Assembly (NCBI GenBank): GCA_016200895.1
Contig: JACQDX010000057.1
Span: 56,223-120,222 of the forward strand
Length of the DNA stretch: 64,000 nucleotides
Reading direction: 5' to 3'
Source of the DNA: Burkholderiales bacterium
GTDB lineage: Bacteria; Pseudomonadota; Gammaproteobacteria; Burkholderiales; Burkholderiaceae_D
A program made the position numbers and the translations under genes. Shown here in pieces: positions 1 through 9,707 of the stretch; position 1 is the stretch's first letter; each line of letters begins with the position of its first letter. The notes beneath the pieces are model-generated. The model was given only the letters and a program-made list of their open reading frames with translations, was not told the origin of the DNA and did not search any database.

Positions 1-897
1 GTCGCCAACTTCCGCCAGATCGACCAGATCATGCGCGAAGCAGCAGGTTTCAAGCTGGGCCCGTTTGAATTGCTGGACTTGACCGGGCTGGATGTATCGC
101 ACCCAGTCATGGAAGCGATTTATCATCAATATTATGAAGAACCACGCTATCGCCCCAGTGTCATCACTGCGCAGCGGGTATATGCGGGTGTGCTGGGGCG
201 CAAGACTGGACGTGGTTTCTATTCTTATAACGGCAACCAGGATGTGCCGTCGGTTCCCGAACAGCCGCCTGCCTGGGCTGGACCAATATGGATAAGCCGG
301 GAAAATCTGGATGTAGTTCCAGTGCTGCTTGCGCTGTTTGAGCGTTGTGGCCTTACCGTCGAAAATGGTGCGCAGCCATCTGCCGAAGCACTGTGTATAG
401 TCAGTCCCTATGGCGAAGATGTCAGTGCATGTGTAGCCAGAATTGGACTGGATGCCCGCCGCACTTTGGGAATAGATGCCTTGACTGGCTGCCAGGGGCA
501 TCTGAGCCTGATGATGAATCCAGCTACTGACGCCGATTTCGCAAAACAATGCCTGTCCTTGCTACAAAAAAGTGGACAGGGCGTCAGCCTGATACAGGAC
601 AGTGCCGGTTTTGTCGTTCAGCGCATATTGGCGACCATCATTAATATCGCTAGTGATATAGCCCAGCAAGGCATTTGCAGCCCGCAAGACCTCGACAAGG
701 CAGTGGTATTAGGCCTCGCTTATCCAGCAGGCCCCCTGGCTTGGGGCGACAAACTCGGCACTTCGCGTATACTATTGGTTTTGCGGAACTTGTATGCCAG
801 CACTGGCGACCCGCGCTATCGCCCCAGCCCGTGGCTGGTACGCAGGGCGCAACTGGGTTTGTCCTTGCTGCATTTGCCAAATCAGGCAAGTAGTTAA
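1..897 (+). CDS. 3-hydroxyacyl-CoA dehydrogenase, C-terminal part (5' truncated by window)
   Basis: The reading frame is open from base 1, so the gene starts before the window; the first ATG inside (31) is not the true start. The visible ~298 residues hold a C-terminal 3-hydroxyacyl-CoA dehydrogenase domain (GPFELLDLTGLDV, then GRKTGRGFYSY) followed by a spacer and a second such helical domain near the end (DSAGFVVQRI, LGLAYPAGPLAWGD). Two C-terminal domains are typical of the long PaaH/PaaC-type enzymes that oxidise 3-hydroxyacyl-CoA with NAD+ in beta-oxidation or phenylacetate breakdown. The NAD-binding Rossmann part lies upstream. The neighbour downstream is glutaryl-CoA dehydrogenase, which fits an acyl-CoA catabolic locus. 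The exact substrate cannot be told from this fragment. Confidence 0.85.
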   Translation, partial: VANFRQIDQIMREAAGFKLGPFELLDLTGLDVSHPVMEAIYHQYYEEPRYRPSVITAQRVYAGVLGRKTGRGFYSYNGNQDVPSVPEQPPAWAGPIWISRENLDVVPVLLALFERCGLTVENGAQPSAEALCIVSPYGEDVSACVARIGLDARRTLGIDALTGCQGHLSLMMNPATDADFAKQCLSLLQKSGQGVSLIQDSAGFVVQRILATIINIASDIAQQGICSPQDLDKAVVLGLAYPAGPLAWGDKLGTSRILLVLRNLYASTGDPRYRPSPWLVRRAQLGLSLLHLPNQASS

Positions 898-985
898 AGC
901 TGCATAAAAATACGCCATATCTTGTTTTTGAGCTCTGGCATGTAAAAAATATAACGGTACATAATTCAAATCAGGAGAAACAAAG

Positions 986-2161
986 ATGGCCAAGGCTGTA
1001 TTTAGTTGGGAAGATCCCTTGTTATTGTCCTCGCAACTCAGCGATGAAGAACGCATGGTGCAGGAAGCTGCACGTGTCTATTGCGAAGAAAAGCTGACAC
1101 CGCGGGTACTGGAAGCTTTCCGTCATGAAAAAACAGATCCAGCTATTTTCCGTGAAATGGGTGAGCTTGGTTTGCTGGGTTCCATGATTCCTACGCAATA
1201 CGGCGGTGCTGGTTTGAACTATGTTTGCTATGGCCTGGTGGCGCGCGAAGTGGAGCGTGTTGATTCTGGTTATCGTTCCATGATGAGTGTACAAAGCTCG
1301 CTGGTCATGGTGCCTATCAATGAATTTGGTAGCGAAGCACAAAAACAAAAATACCTGCCCAAGTTGGCGACTGGTGATTGGATAGGCTGCTTTGGTTTGA
1401 CTGAGCCTAATCATGGCTCTGACCCCGGCAGCATGGTTACCCGTGCCAAGACTGTGCCGGGTGGTTACTCCCTTAGCGGCGCGAAGATGTGGATCACCAA
1501 TAGCCCTATCGCTGATGTCTTCGTGGTCTGGGCGAAAACAGATGATGGCCGTATCCGTGGCTTTATCCTGGAAAAAGGCTGGAAAGGCCTGACCGCACCT
1601 GCCATCCATGGCAAGGTCGGCTTGCGCGCATCCATTACGGGTGAAATCGTCATGGATGAAGTATTTGTGCCAGAAGAAAACCTGATGCCGCATGTAGAGG
1701 GCCTGAAAGGCCCGTTCACCTGCCTGAACTCTGCCCGTTACGGTATTGCCTGGGGTGCTTTGGGTGCAGCAGAGTTCTGCTGGCATACGGCACGTCAATA
1801 CACGATGGACCGCTTGCAATTTGGCCGCCCGTTGGCAGCAAATCAACTGGTACAGAAAAAACTGGCAGACATGCAGACAGAAATCACGCTTGCTCTGCAA
1901 GGCTGCCTGCGTCTGGGCCGTATGAAGGATGAAGGTACGGCAGCCGTTGAAATTACCTCCATCATGAAGCGTAATTCTTGCGGCAAGTCTCTGGATATTG
2001 CCCGCACAGCACGCGATATGCTGGGTGGTAATGGCATTTCTGACGAATTTGGCATTGCGCGTCATCTGGTGAACCTGGAAGTCGTCAATACCTATGAAGG
2101 CACACATGATATTCATGCCTTGATATTGGGTCGTGCGCAGACTGGTATCGCTGCTTTCTAA
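986..2161 (+). CDS. gcdH: Glutaryl-CoA dehydrogenase
   Basis: This 391-residue acyl-CoA dehydrogenase should convert glutaryl-CoA to crotonyl-CoA plus CO2, using FAD, in lysine/tryptophan/glutarate breakdown. The family signatures are visible: [16 protein letters not shown] in the middle domain, the FAD-contact stretch [20 protein letters not shown], and [17 protein letters not shown] near the end, in which E371 is the expected catalytic base. The length and the [15 protein letters not shown] ending are those of GcdH rather than short-chain dehydrogenases. A good ribosome site (AGGAGA) lies about 10 bases before the ATG. A family III CoA transferase, often paired with gcdH in proteobacteria, sits at 9.7 kb, not adjacent here. 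A strong hairpin terminator follows. Confidence 0.95.
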   Translation: MAKAVFSWEDPLLLSSQLSDEERMVQEAARVYCEEKLTPRVLEAFRHEKTDPAIFREMGELGLLGSMIPTQYGGAGLNYVCYGLVAREVERVDSGYRSMMSVQSSLVMVPINEFGSEAQKQKYLPKLATGDWIGCFGLTEPNHGSDPGSMVTRAKTVPGGYSLSGAKMWITNSPIADVFVVWAKTDDGRIRGFILEKGWKGLTAPAIHGKVGLRASITGEIVMDEVFVPEENLMPHVEGLKGPFTCLNSARYGIAWGALGAAEFCWHTARQYTMDRLQFGRPLAANQLVQKKLADMQTEITLALQGCLRLGRMKDEGTAAVEITSIMKRNSCGKSLDIARTARDMLGGNGISDEFGIARHLVNLEVVNTYEGTHDIHALILGRAQTGIAAF

Positions 2162-2198
2162 AATCGCAGCATTCTCAGCTGCTTGCAAAAAAATAAAA

Positions 2199-2233
2199 GC
2201 CGCTTTGCCTTTAAGGCAAGCGGCCTTTGTTTT
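2199..2233 (+). terminator. Intrinsic terminator after gcdH
   Basis: A G+C-rich stem (GCCGCTTTGCC / GGCAAGCGGC, one bulged T) with a five-base loop TTTAA is followed by CTTTGTTTT. It lies 38 bases after the gcdH stop codon. Confidence 0.85.
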
Positions 2234-2431
2234 ATGGAATGGCTTAATTTGCCTGCCTGATTTTTTATCGCATTTTCTCCCGCGTATTCTTCGATTTTCT
2301 ACAAAACTTGCGCCATCGCAAGATGCGCTCAATTTATTCCATTGATGATTGCCAAAAAGCGATAAAGCAGAGCTGAGGTTCTTCAGGTGCTGTCGTGCGT
2401 TCGTCTTGATGAGATTTGTGGTGAAAATACA

Positions 2432-3220
2432 ATGAAATTTCCAGTGACCCAACGCTTCTGGACTTGGTTTACCCGTCCCTTGTTATTGGTGGGTTTGCTG
2501 TTGACTATCCCAGCATTCTATCTGGTGTTGGGTGGTGCAACTGACATGACTGAACTGGCCGGGCGTAGCCTGTATGCGGCGTCAGCATTGTTAATGCTGG
2601 TTGATACCGGCCTGCAATGGCAAAAGAACAGAAGTCAAAAACGGCGTAGTGGCAAGCTGATATTGGATGGAGTGATTATCGCCGGTTGTCTGCTGAGTGT
2701 CATTTTTTCAGGCGAGGCCTGGAGTACGCTGGAATGGTTGTTGCGCCTGGCGCTGGTAGCAGTCATTCTGCTACGTCTTGCCACCCTGGTTTTGCAGCAC
2801 ATGAAGCCCAGTCATTTGGTGCAGATGATAGGCTTGGCCTTGCTGATGCTCAGTTCCGCAGGTGCCGGGTTTTACTGGCTGGAACCAAATGTACATAGTT
2901 ACGCAAATGGTGTTTGGCTGGCTTTTACTACGATAGCCACTGTGGGTTATGGAGACGTCGTTCCATCCACCCCTGCATCCAAGATATTTGCCGTATTCAT
3001 CGTCTTGCTTGGCTACGCCATGTTTTCCATAGTAACGGCCAATATTGCAGCCTTGTTTGTGGAGAAGGAAGAGGCAAATCTGGAAAAGCAATTGCATGCT
3101 GATATACGCCACTTGAGCAGGGAGGTGGCTGCGCTCAGGGAAGAGTTGCGCAGCCGGGACCGTCTTTTCCTGGAGAGGGAAAAAGCAAGGGAGCCCAGAC
3201 AGGCTGCACAAACTGAGTAA
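2432..3220 (+). CDS. Six-helix potassium channel (Kv-like)
   Basis: The protein (262 residues from this ATG) has about six hydrophobic helices, with a pore loop carrying the K+ selectivity filter TVGYGD at residues 170-175, followed by the last helix and a charged, probably coiled-coil tail rich in E/K/R. This is the architecture of prokaryotic voltage-gated-like K+ channels in the inner membrane. The fourth helix has few regularly spaced arginines, so true voltage sensing is uncertain. An in-frame start 45 bases upstream (2387) would add a non-hydrophobic leader; I prefer ATG 2432, which begins directly before the first helix. It converges with aidB, leaving only 32 bases between the stops. 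Confidence 0.85.
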   Translation: MKFPVTQRFWTWFTRPLLLVGLLLTIPAFYLVLGGATDMTELAGRSLYAASALLMLVDTGLQWQKNRSQKRRSGKLILDGVIIAGCLLSVIFSGEAWSTLEWLLRLALVAVILLRLATLVLQHMKPSHLVQMIGLALLMLSSAGAGFYWLEPNVHSYANGVWLAFTTIATVGYGDVVPSTPASKIFAVFIVLLGYAMFSIVTANIAALFVEKEEANLEKQLHADIRHLSREVAALREELRSRDRLFLEREKAREPRQAAQTE

Positions 3221-3252
3221 TTTGCCCGGCAGCCTGAATGTAAATTAATTTT

Positions 3253-4899
3253 CTAGCAAGCAAATGCGCGAGTAATAATACGATCCATTAAAGCATTAGT
3301 TATCTTGCCATTCAAGCTTCCATACACGCGACCACATTCAGTATCTGTGCGGCTTTGTATGAAAGCGTTGGCGATATCTTCTTCTGCATATTTGGCCATC
3401 AGGAATGCCTGCGCTATGAGTACCAGTTTCTGGGTAATGCGGCGGGCACTCAATTCTTTTGATTCGGCGTGTGCCTGCAAATCGAATCGTAGTTCCTGCA
3501 CCATCTGCCTGACCTGCTCAGATGCCGAACTGCTCCACAATTGCAGCAACAATTGCAAGCCTTCAGGGTCTCTTTCCAAGGCGCGCAATACATCCAGGCA
3601 CATGACGTTGCCTGATCCTTCCCAGATAGAGTTTACTGGTGCTTCACGATATAGCCTCGCCATCGGGCCAGTCTCGACATAGCCATTGCCACCCCAGACT
3701 TCCATGCATTCACCGGTAAATTCCAGCGCACGCTTGCATATCCAGAATTTCGCGGCAGGCGTCATGATGCGTTTCCACGCACGTTGCAGGGCGTCGTCTG
3801 GCGCATCCAGAGCAGCAGCCAGGTGCAACATGAGACGGGTTGCAGCTTCACTTTCCAGTGCCAGGTCAGCCAGCACATTGCGCATCAAGGGCTGATCTGC
3901 CAGCTTCTTGCCGAAAGCCGATCGGTGGCGCGCATGATGAATGGCCTGTACCAGTGCATGGCGCATCAGACCTGCACTGCCAATGACGCAATCAAGCCGG
4001 GTCAGGTTGGCCATTTCTATGATGGTCGGTATGCCCCTGCCTTCATTGCCTATCATGACACCATAGGCATCCTGGAATTCCACTTCGCTGCTGGAATTGG
4101 ATTTGTTGCCCAGTTTGTCTTTCAGTCTTTGTACCAGGATAGAATTCTTGCTGCCATCAGGACGCCAGCGTGGCACAAAGAAACAGGATAAGCCAGTTTC
4201 TGTTTTGGCCAATACCAGATGAGCATCGCACATGGGTGCCGAGAAAAACCATTTGTGGCCTGTCAGCGCATATGCTTGACCTCGTCCCTCGACACCTAGG
4301 GCCACGGCAGTGGTGGTATTGGTGCGCACATCCGAGCCTCCCTGTTTTTCTGTCATGCCCATACCTATCAGGATGGATTTCTTCTGGGCTATCGGCAAGT
4401 CACGCGGGTCATGCTCTAGTGAATACAACTTGTCTTTGAGTTCAGCGAACAGGGCGGTTTCGTTTTGCAGTACAGGGATGGAGGCAAAAGTCATGGTGCT
4501 GGGGCATAAGGAACCAGGTTCCACCTGTGATTGCATGAAATAGCCAGCCGCACGTGCAACATGTGCACCCATTTGCGGCTGACTCCAGGGGCTGGCATGC
4601 AGGCCTTGCTTGCGCAATATCCCCAATAATTGATGCCAGCTGGGATGAAAATCCACTCTGTCTATGCGTTTTCCCTGTCTGTCATGGGTATGCAATTCTG
4701 GTAAATGCGTATTGGCCAGTGCGGCAGCTTCCAGTACTGCGCAGCTGCCCAACTCTTGTCCGGATACTGTCAGTGCGTTTTGATGCCAGTCAGCCTGATA
4801 CTGCGCCAGGCTTGTCATTAGAACGGTATCACTAGTGAAAATATTGTAATCTTGCAGGTCTGCGACCTGATTGCTAATTTCATGGGTTTGCCACTGCAT
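3253..4899 (-). CDS. aidB: AidB-type acyl-CoA dehydrogenase
   Basis: At 548 residues this matches E. coli AidB (about 541) rather than ordinary acyl-CoA dehydrogenases (about 390). Visible motifs are GMGMTEKQGGSDVRTNTT (residues ~179-196), ALTGHKWFFSAPMCDAHLVL and, near residue 426, WEGSGNV with the glutamate at the position of the catalytic base. AidB is an FAD protein of the adaptive response to alkylation that binds DNA and shows weak isovaleryl-CoA dehydrogenase activity; the family function is still debated. The gene is divergent from a TetR regulator with 127 bases between the starts, so local control by that regulator is plausible but not shown. The start ATG gives the normal family N-terminus. 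Confidence 0.92.
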   Translation of the reverse strand: MQWQTHEISNQVADLQDYNIFTSDTVLMTSLAQYQADWHQNALTVSGQELGSCAVLEAAALANTHLPELHTHDRQGKRIDRVDFHPSWHQLLGILRKQGLHASPWSQPQMGAHVARAAGYFMQSQVEPGSLCPSTMTFASIPVLQNETALFAELKDKLYSLEHDPRDLPIAQKKSILIGMGMTEKQGGSDVRTNTTTAVALGVEGRGQAYALTGHKWFFSAPMCDAHLVLAKTETGLSCFFVPRWRPDGSKNSILVQRLKDKLGNKSNSSSEVEFQDAYGVMIGNEGRGIPTIIEMANLTRLDCVIGSAGLMRHALVQAIHHARHRSAFGKKLADQPLMRNVLADLALESEAATRLMLHLAAALDAPDDALQRAWKRIMTPAAKFWICKRALEFTGECMEVWGGNGYVETGPMARLYREAPVNSIWEGSGNVMCLDVLRALERDPEGLQLLLQLWSSSASEQVRQMVQELRFDLQAHAESKELSARRITQKLVLIAQAFLMAKYAEEDIANAFIQSRTDTECGRVYGSLNGKITNALMDRIITRAFAC

Positions 4900-5026
4900 A
4901 TGGGCCTCATTGATATGGGTAAGCTAAATAAGTAAGCCAGATGAATAGTGTAGTCTGATGAAGTAATCAAGATGTTCGCCTTTTAGCATTCCCCTAAGTA
5001 CCTGAACTTATAAAACAAGAAACATC
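4900..5026. promoter_or_regulatory. Divergent promoter region aidB / tetR
   Basis: These 127 bases separate two diverging starts and must hold both promoters. The stretch is A+T-rich near the tetR side (TTATAAAAC about 20 bases before the ATG could be a -10 region). I could not identify a convincing palindromic TetR operator by eye. Confidence 0.4.
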
Positions 5027-5665
5027 ATGAGCGAGTCTGCCAGCCCTTTGAAATTACGCCGCAAGCCAGTGCAGCAACGCTCGAAAATGACACAATTGGC
5101 AATTCTCGATGCCTTTGTTCGGCTTTTGGTCGAAAAAAACTATGCCGATCTGACCATGCGCGATATCGCCCTGGTCGCTGGCGTGGGTCTGGGCACCTTG
5201 TATGAATACTTCCCAGGCAAGAAATCGATAGCGGCTCATTGCATCCATGAACGCATGAAGAATATCGGGGCGCAGATGCGCGTCTGGGTCGAATTGCAAC
5301 GCGGCAAGGCTTTGCAAGATATGGTCTGCGATATTCTGGAGCGCATTATTCTTTTGCATGCCGACAAGACTGAGGAGTGGTCGGCCCTGATTTTCCTGGA
5401 GCGGCAGATTTCCAATATGGAGGCTTACAGTGCCTTATATGGACAGGTTGTTGATATCTGGGAATCCGCTTTTGCTGCAAGCTCAGACCGTGCAGCTTAC
5501 CCAAATACCAGCCCGGCAATCGTTCATGCCGCTGTCTACGGCGTCTTGTACCAGACCCTGATGTTGTCCCCGCAAAGCCTGCAAGAGCCTGAATTTCTTG
5601 CTCAGATGAAAAACTTGGTGTTGGGATATCTGCAAATCACTGATCAGAGCGCCCGAATAAGGTAA
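5027..5665 (+). CDS. TetR/AcrR family transcriptional regulator
   Basis: This 212-residue protein has the N-terminal TetR DNA-binding domain: a helix-turn-helix spanning TMRDIALVAGVGLGTLYEYF at residues ~43-62, preceded by the usual basic R/K-rich helix and followed by GKKSIAAHCI. The remainder is an all-helical ligand-binding domain with no recognisable ligand signature. It lies divergent to aidB, and many TetR proteins repress the divergent gene, so aidB is the first candidate target; this is inference. Its stop is only 9 bases before dnaX, so it may be transcribed into the dnaX cluster. Confidence 0.88.
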   Translation: MSESASPLKLRRKPVQQRSKMTQLAILDAFVRLLVEKNYADLTMRDIALVAGVGLGTLYEYFPGKKSIAAHCIHERMKNIGAQMRVWVELQRGKALQDMVCDILERIILLHADKTEEWSALIFLERQISNMEAYSALYGQVVDIWESAFAASSDRAAYPNTSPAIVHAAVYGVLYQTLMLSPQSLQEPEFLAQMKNLVLGYLQITDQSARIR

Positions 5666-5674
5666 AATCGCGGG

Positions 5675-7963
5675 ATGTCCTATCAAGTCCTCGCCCGAAA
5701 ATATCGCCCCAAGAGTTTTGAAACTCTGGTGGGGCAAGAGCACGTGGTCCGTGCCTTATCGCATGCGCTAGAGCAGCAGCGGCTGCATCACGCCTATTTG
5801 TTTACCGGTACCCGCGGTGTCGGCAAGACGACGCTGTCACGCATACTGGCCAAATCCTTCAACTGCGAGACGGGCATTACTGCCCATCCTTGTGGAGTTT
5901 GCGAAGCCTGTACGGCGATTGATGCCGGGCGCTTTGTTGACTATATAGAAATGGATGCCGCCTCGAATCGTGGCGTCGATGAAATGGCCTCACTGCTGGA
6001 ACAGGCGATTTATGCTCCGTCCAATGCACGCTTTAAAGTCTACATGATAGACGAGGTGCACATGCTGACCAACCACGCTTTCAACGCCATGTTGAAAACG
6101 CTGGAAGAGCCGCCAGAGCACGTCAAATTCATTCTGGCAACGACAGACCCGCAAAAAATCCCGGTCACGGTCTTGTCACGTTGCCTGCAATTCAATCTCA
6201 AGCAAATGCCGCCTGGCCATATCGTCGGCCATCTGGAAAATATTCTGGGGCAAGAGCAAATCGATTTCGAGTTGCCAGCCTTGCGTTTGCTGGCGCAGGG
6301 TGCCCATGGTTCCATGCGTGATGCCTTGTCGTTGACTGACCAGGCAATCGCCTATGCTGCCGGCAAAGTCAGCCTCGATGCCGTACAAGGCATGCTGGGT
6401 GCGCTGGATCAGTCTTATTTGATACGCTTGCTGGATGCCCTGCTGGCCCAGGATGGCAAAGCCTTGCTTGATGTTGCCGATGAAATGGCCGCACGTAGCC
6501 TGTCTTATAAAGCTGCCTTGCAAGACCTGGGTAGTTTGCTGCACCAGATCGCCGTGGCGCAAATGGTGCCTGCGGCAGTGGCAGAAGATATTCCTGAACG
6601 CGAACAGGTTTTGCGCCTGGCGCAGAGTTTCGCCAAAGAAGAAGTACAACTGTTTTATCAAATTGCCGTGCATGGCCGCAATGAGCTGGCGCTGGCACCT
6701 GATGAATATGCTGGTTTTAGCATGACTTTGTTGCGCATGCTGGCCTTCAAGCCTGTCAGTGGTGAGCAGTGGGCGCAGCCGCCTGCCAGTACACCACCGG
6801 CTGGTGGGCGTCCGGCATTGCCAGCTAATAATGTGAACAATGCACCGCCTGCACAAAGTACTGTGCGTTCCGGCCCTGTTTCCAGTCCTGCTGCTTCCAG
6901 TAATAGTGCTAGTAATGCTAACACTGCACCTGTCGCAAATATAGTGCATGCAGTGATGCCTGTTCGCGCTCCTGCAGAAGTGCCGAAACTCGCTCTGCAG
7001 GATACCCCCGAGGCAACCGCAAGCGCACCTGCGGCTGGCACCCGTGTCAGCCCGGTACTGGCTGCCCTGGCTGCGGCACGCGCAAATACCAAGAATGGCA
7101 CGCCAGCAGGAAAATCTGCTACTGCCGAAGTTGCGCCAGTAGCCAAAGCTGCAATTGCTCCAGTAGCTCCGGTCACACCTGTTGCGCCTATTCGTCCTGT
7201 TACTCCTGTTGTCCCGCCAACTGTCAAAGTAGCGCCGCCATCGGCGCAACCAGTAGTCAAGCCTGCACAGCCAATATCTGCACCTGCGCCTTTGATCGCC
7301 GAGCAAGATATGCAATCCATGGGCATGGATGATATGCCGCCGCCCTGGGACGAAGAAATATTCTTCGATGCCGAGCCTGCAAAACCAGCAATGTCGCCAA
7401 GAGTGATGGCTGCTGCCGTACAGCAGGAACAGGCCGCGCCGGTAGAAGTGGCCGTGCTTGCTGATACTGCCGCTGCTGTCAATGAACCGCAAGCTGTCGC
7501 AGCGGAAGTAGTCAAGCCCAAAGAATCCATTACACTGAATGCTGACCGCCTGATCGCAAGTGCCCCAGTCCCTGAGCTGAACTGGGATGGCCAATGGCCT
7601 GCACTGGCGGCCAGCTTGCCTGTGCGCGGTGTAGCACAGCAAATGACGCAACAAAGTGAATTGGTCAGTTGCAAGCAGGATGGCAATGCCCATGTATTCC
7701 GCCTGCGCCTGCCTTTGTCTACACTTTTGTCTTCGGGCAGTGTTGAAAAACTCAGTGCAGCCTTGTCAGAACGTTTTGAAAAAACCATACGGGTAGAAAC
7801 TGAGATCGGTGCCGTTGAGCATACTGCTAACGCGCAAGCTGTAGCTGAGCGTGAAGTACGCCAGCAACAGGCAGAAAAATCCATACAAGGCGACAGTTTC
7901 GTGCAGACTTTAATGCGCGAATTTGGTGCCACTATCGTCACGGGTAGCATACGGCCGGTCTGA
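5675..7963 (+). CDS. dnaX: DNA polymerase III subunit gamma/tau
   Basis: This is the clamp-loader ATPase of the replicative polymerase. The AAA+ N-terminus shows Walker A GTRGVGKTT (45-53), zinc-binding cysteines at 64, 73, 76 and 79, Walker B MIDEVHM (~124-130), sensor 1 ATTDPQK and the arginine-finger motif SRC. Residues ~370-560 form a long low-complexity Ala/Pro/Val linker typical of Burkholderiales tau, followed by the polymerase-binding C-terminal domain. At 762 residues it is the tau-length product. I see no E. coli-like slippery heptamer at the expected mid-gene position. ybaB and recR follow, the standard dnaX-ybaB-recR arrangement. Confidence 0.96.
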   Translation: MSYQVLARKYRPKSFETLVGQEHVVRALSHALEQQRLHHAYLFTGTRGVGKTTLSRILAKSFNCETGITAHPCGVCEACTAIDAGRFVDYIEMDAASNRGVDEMASLLEQAIYAPSNARFKVYMIDEVHMLTNHAFNAMLKTLEEPPEHVKFILATTDPQKIPVTVLSRCLQFNLKQMPPGHIVGHLENILGQEQIDFELPALRLLAQGAHGSMRDALSLTDQAIAYAAGKVSLDAVQGMLGALDQSYLIRLLDALLAQDGKALLDVADEMAARSLSYKAALQDLGSLLHQIAVAQMVPAAVAEDIPEREQVLRLAQSFAKEEVQLFYQIAVHGRNELALAPDEYAGFSMTLLRMLAFKPVSGEQWAQPPASTPPAGGRPALPANNVNNAPPAQSTVRSGPVSSPAASSNSASNANTAPVANIVHAVMPVRAPAEVPKLALQDTPEATASAPAAGTRVSPVLAALAAARANTKNGTPAGKSATAEVAPVAKAAIAPVAPVTPVAPIRPVTPVVPPTVKVAPPSAQPVVKPAQPISAPAPLIAEQDMQSMGMDDMPPPWDEEIFFDAEPAKPAMSPRVMAAAVQQEQAAPVEVAVLADTAAAVNEPQAVAAEVVKPKESITLNADRLIASAPVPELNWDGQWPALAASLPVRGVAQQMTQQSELVSCKQDGNAHVFRLRLPLSTLLSSGSVEKLSAALSERFEKTIRVETEIGAVEHTANAQAVAEREVRQQQAEKSIQGDSFVQTLMREFGATIVTGSIRPV

Positions 7964-8045
7964 TGCCAGCGGCGTGTAATATATGTGCAAATACGCGTGA
8001 CCATCTTTTAATCAATATTCCATTTTTATTTTCGGAGAAATTTTT

Positions 8046-8372
8046 ATGATGAAAAATCAATTAGCCGGTCTGATGAAACAAGCCCAGGCAATGCAGGACA
8101 ATATGAAAAAAGCCCAGGATCAATTGGGTCTGGTCGAAGTAGAAGGTCAGGCTGGTGCTGGCTTGGTCAAGGTTGTCATGACCTGCAAAAACGATGTCAA
8201 ACGCGTTACCATTGACCCAACATTATTGTCTGATGACAAAGACATGCTGGAAGACCTGGTCGCTGCCGCATTCAATGATGCCGTACGCAAGGCAGAAGCC
8301 ACTTCACAAGAAAAAATGTCAGCATTGACAGCTGGCATGCCTTTGCCACCTGGCTTCAAGATGCCATTCTGA
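8046..8372 (+). CDS. ybaB: YbaB/EbfC family nucleoid-associated protein
   Basis: A 108-residue protein with the family hallmarks: N-terminal [23 protein letters not shown], the [34 protein letters not shown] core, and the C-terminal Pro/Gly ending LPPGFKMPF. YbaB dimers bind DNA without strong sequence specificity and coat the nucleoid. The ATG at 8046 is followed at once by a second ATG (8049); a GGAGA ribosome site about 10 bases upstream serves either. recR begins two bases after the stop with a GTG codon, so the two are translationally coupled. Confidence 0.95.
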   Translation: MMKNQLAGLMKQAQAMQDNMKKAQDQLGLVEVEGQAGAGLVKVVMTCKNDVKRVTIDPTLLSDDKDMLEDLVAAAFNDAVRKAEATSQEKMSALTAGMPLPPGFKMPF

Positions 8373-8374
8373 GT

Positions 8375-8971
8375 GTGAAAAAACTTGGTAGTCTGGAAGC
8401 CTTGTCTGAGGCTCTGCGTCGCTTGCCCGGCGTCGGGCCAAAGTCTGCCCAGCGCATGGCTTATCACTTGCTGCAACATGACAGAGAAGGTGCGTCCATC
8501 CTTGGCATGGCCTTGACCCATGCGGTCGAGCGCATACAGCATTGCGTGTCCTGCAATACCTTCAGCGAAAGCGAAGTCTGCGAAACCTGTCTGGATGCAG
8601 TGCGCGATACCAGTCTGCTATGTGTAGTAGAGACACCCTCAGACCAGATGATGATAGAGCAGACCATGACTTACAAAGGGCTGTATTTCGTTCTCATGGG
8701 GCGGCTTTCACCACTCGATGGCATAGGCCCGAAAGACATCCATCTGGAAAAACTCGTCGCCAGAGCCACTGACGGTAAAGTGCAGGAAGTGGTACTGGCG
8801 ACCAATTTCACTAATGAAGGTGAAGCTACCGCGCATTACATCAGCGAGACACTGAAGGCGCGGGGCTTGCGGGTTAGTCGCCTCGCCCGTGGTGTGCCGG
8901 TTGGTGGTGAACTCGAATATGTGGATGCTGGCACCATTGCCCGCGCCATGCTGGATAGACGGACTACTTAA
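8375..8971 (+). CDS. recR: Recombination mediator protein RecR
   Basis: RecR (198 residues, standard length) loads RecA at single-strand gaps with RecO and RecF. The sequence shows the helix-hairpin-helix [20 protein letters not shown] near residues 13-33, a four-cysteine zinc finger (CVSC...CETC, residues ~54-69), and a Toprim domain ([14 protein letters not shown] onward). The start is GTG, two bases after the ybaB stop; no nearby ATG gives the conserved N-terminus. Confidence 0.97.
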   Translation: MKKLGSLEALSEALRRLPGVGPKSAQRMAYHLLQHDREGASILGMALTHAVERIQHCVSCNTFSESEVCETCLDAVRDTSLLCVVETPSDQMMIEQTMTYKGLYFVLMGRLSPLDGIGPKDIHLEKLVARATDGKVQEVVLATNFTNEGEATAHYISETLKARGLRVSRLARGVPVGGELEYVDAGTIARAMLDRRTT

Positions 8972-9001
8972 TACAGTAACTGAGAAATAATATAAGCCAC
9001 C

Positions 9002-9667
9002 ATGTTTCTGATCCCAGCCGAACAAAAAAGCAAATTACACTTGCAATGGTCAGACCTGATAAGGGGATTGGCTGGGAGTGCGAGGCATGCAATGGAAGTC
9101 TGGACTTTGCTGGACAAACATTACTCAGAGCCGCAGCGCAGTTTTCATAATCTCTCGCATATCCAGTCCATGCTTAAGCATGCTGAAGAACGGCGGGCCG
9201 ATATACAAAATTTTTCTGTAGTGTCCCTGGCCATCTGGTTTCACGATATGGTGTATGACACACATGCCAACAATAATGAGCTGAAAAGTGCAGAGCTGGC
9301 AGGTCAATTGATGATGCGCATGGAGATCAATCCCACCATCATCATGCATGTGCAGCAATGCATACTTGCCACTGCCAGGCATGAAGTGGCTGATTTTAAA
9401 AATCGCGCTGCTGATATTCCCTTATTCCTGGATATTGCCCTGACTATCCTGGGAGCCCCCAAGGATGTTTATCAGCAATATAGCCGTGCCATACGCAATG
9501 AATTCCGCTGGCTGGAAGCGCCAGCCTACAGGGCAGGACGCTTAAAAGTGCTGAAGCGTTTTGCCGACCGCGAACATTTATATTTTCATCCCGTCATGGC
9601 TGCGCAATTTGATGCACAGGCGCGCGCCAATATCGCATGGGAAATCAAGAAGCTCACTTTTGTCTGA
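9002..9667 (+). CDS. Predicted HD-superfamily metal-dependent hydrolase
   Basis: This 221-residue protein matches the COG4339-like family of predicted HD phosphohydrolases. Visible signs are the N-terminal helix WTLLDKHYSEPQRSFHNLSHI (with H-N-x-x-H), the metal-binding HD pair in LAIWFHDMVYD (around residue 80), and a later histidine/aspartate in ARHEVADF and FLDIALTILG. Substrate and pathway are unknown for the family. It stands 30 bases after recR and 40 bases before the CoA transferase, same strand, but there is no functional link to either that I can see. Confidence 0.78.
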   Translation: MFLIPAEQKSKLHLQWSDLIRGLAGSARHAMEVWTLLDKHYSEPQRSFHNLSHIQSMLKHAEERRADIQNFSVVSLAIWFHDMVYDTHANNNELKSAELAGQLMMRMEINPTIIMHVQQCILATARHEVADFKNRAADIPLFLDIALTILGAPKDVYQQYSRAIRNEFRWLEAPAYRAGRLKVLKRFADREHLYFHPVMAAQFDAQARANIAWEIKKLTFV

Positions 9668-9707
9668 GTTGATCCTGTAACCTTTTTCTGGACGTATTTT
9701 TACTCTT

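Noticed and set aside
1022..2452. 476-codon minus-strand ORF opposite gcdH
   Set aside because: It is an antisense shadow of a clear acyl-CoA dehydrogenase. The translation is rich in Cys, His and Arg, shows no domain and has no ribosome site.
5675..7963. Programmed frameshift in dnaX giving a separate gamma subunit
   Set aside because: The only A-run of note (about 7788) lies near the 3' end, not at the gamma/tau boundary, and I see no accompanying stem-loop or upstream Shine-Dalgarno stimulator.
6176..8004. Two long minus-strand ORFs opposite dnaX (505 and 448 codons)
   Set aside because: They lie over the repetitive Ala/Pro/Val linker of DnaX, whose codon pattern leaves the antisense frames open. 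Their composition is low-complexity and they match no family I know.
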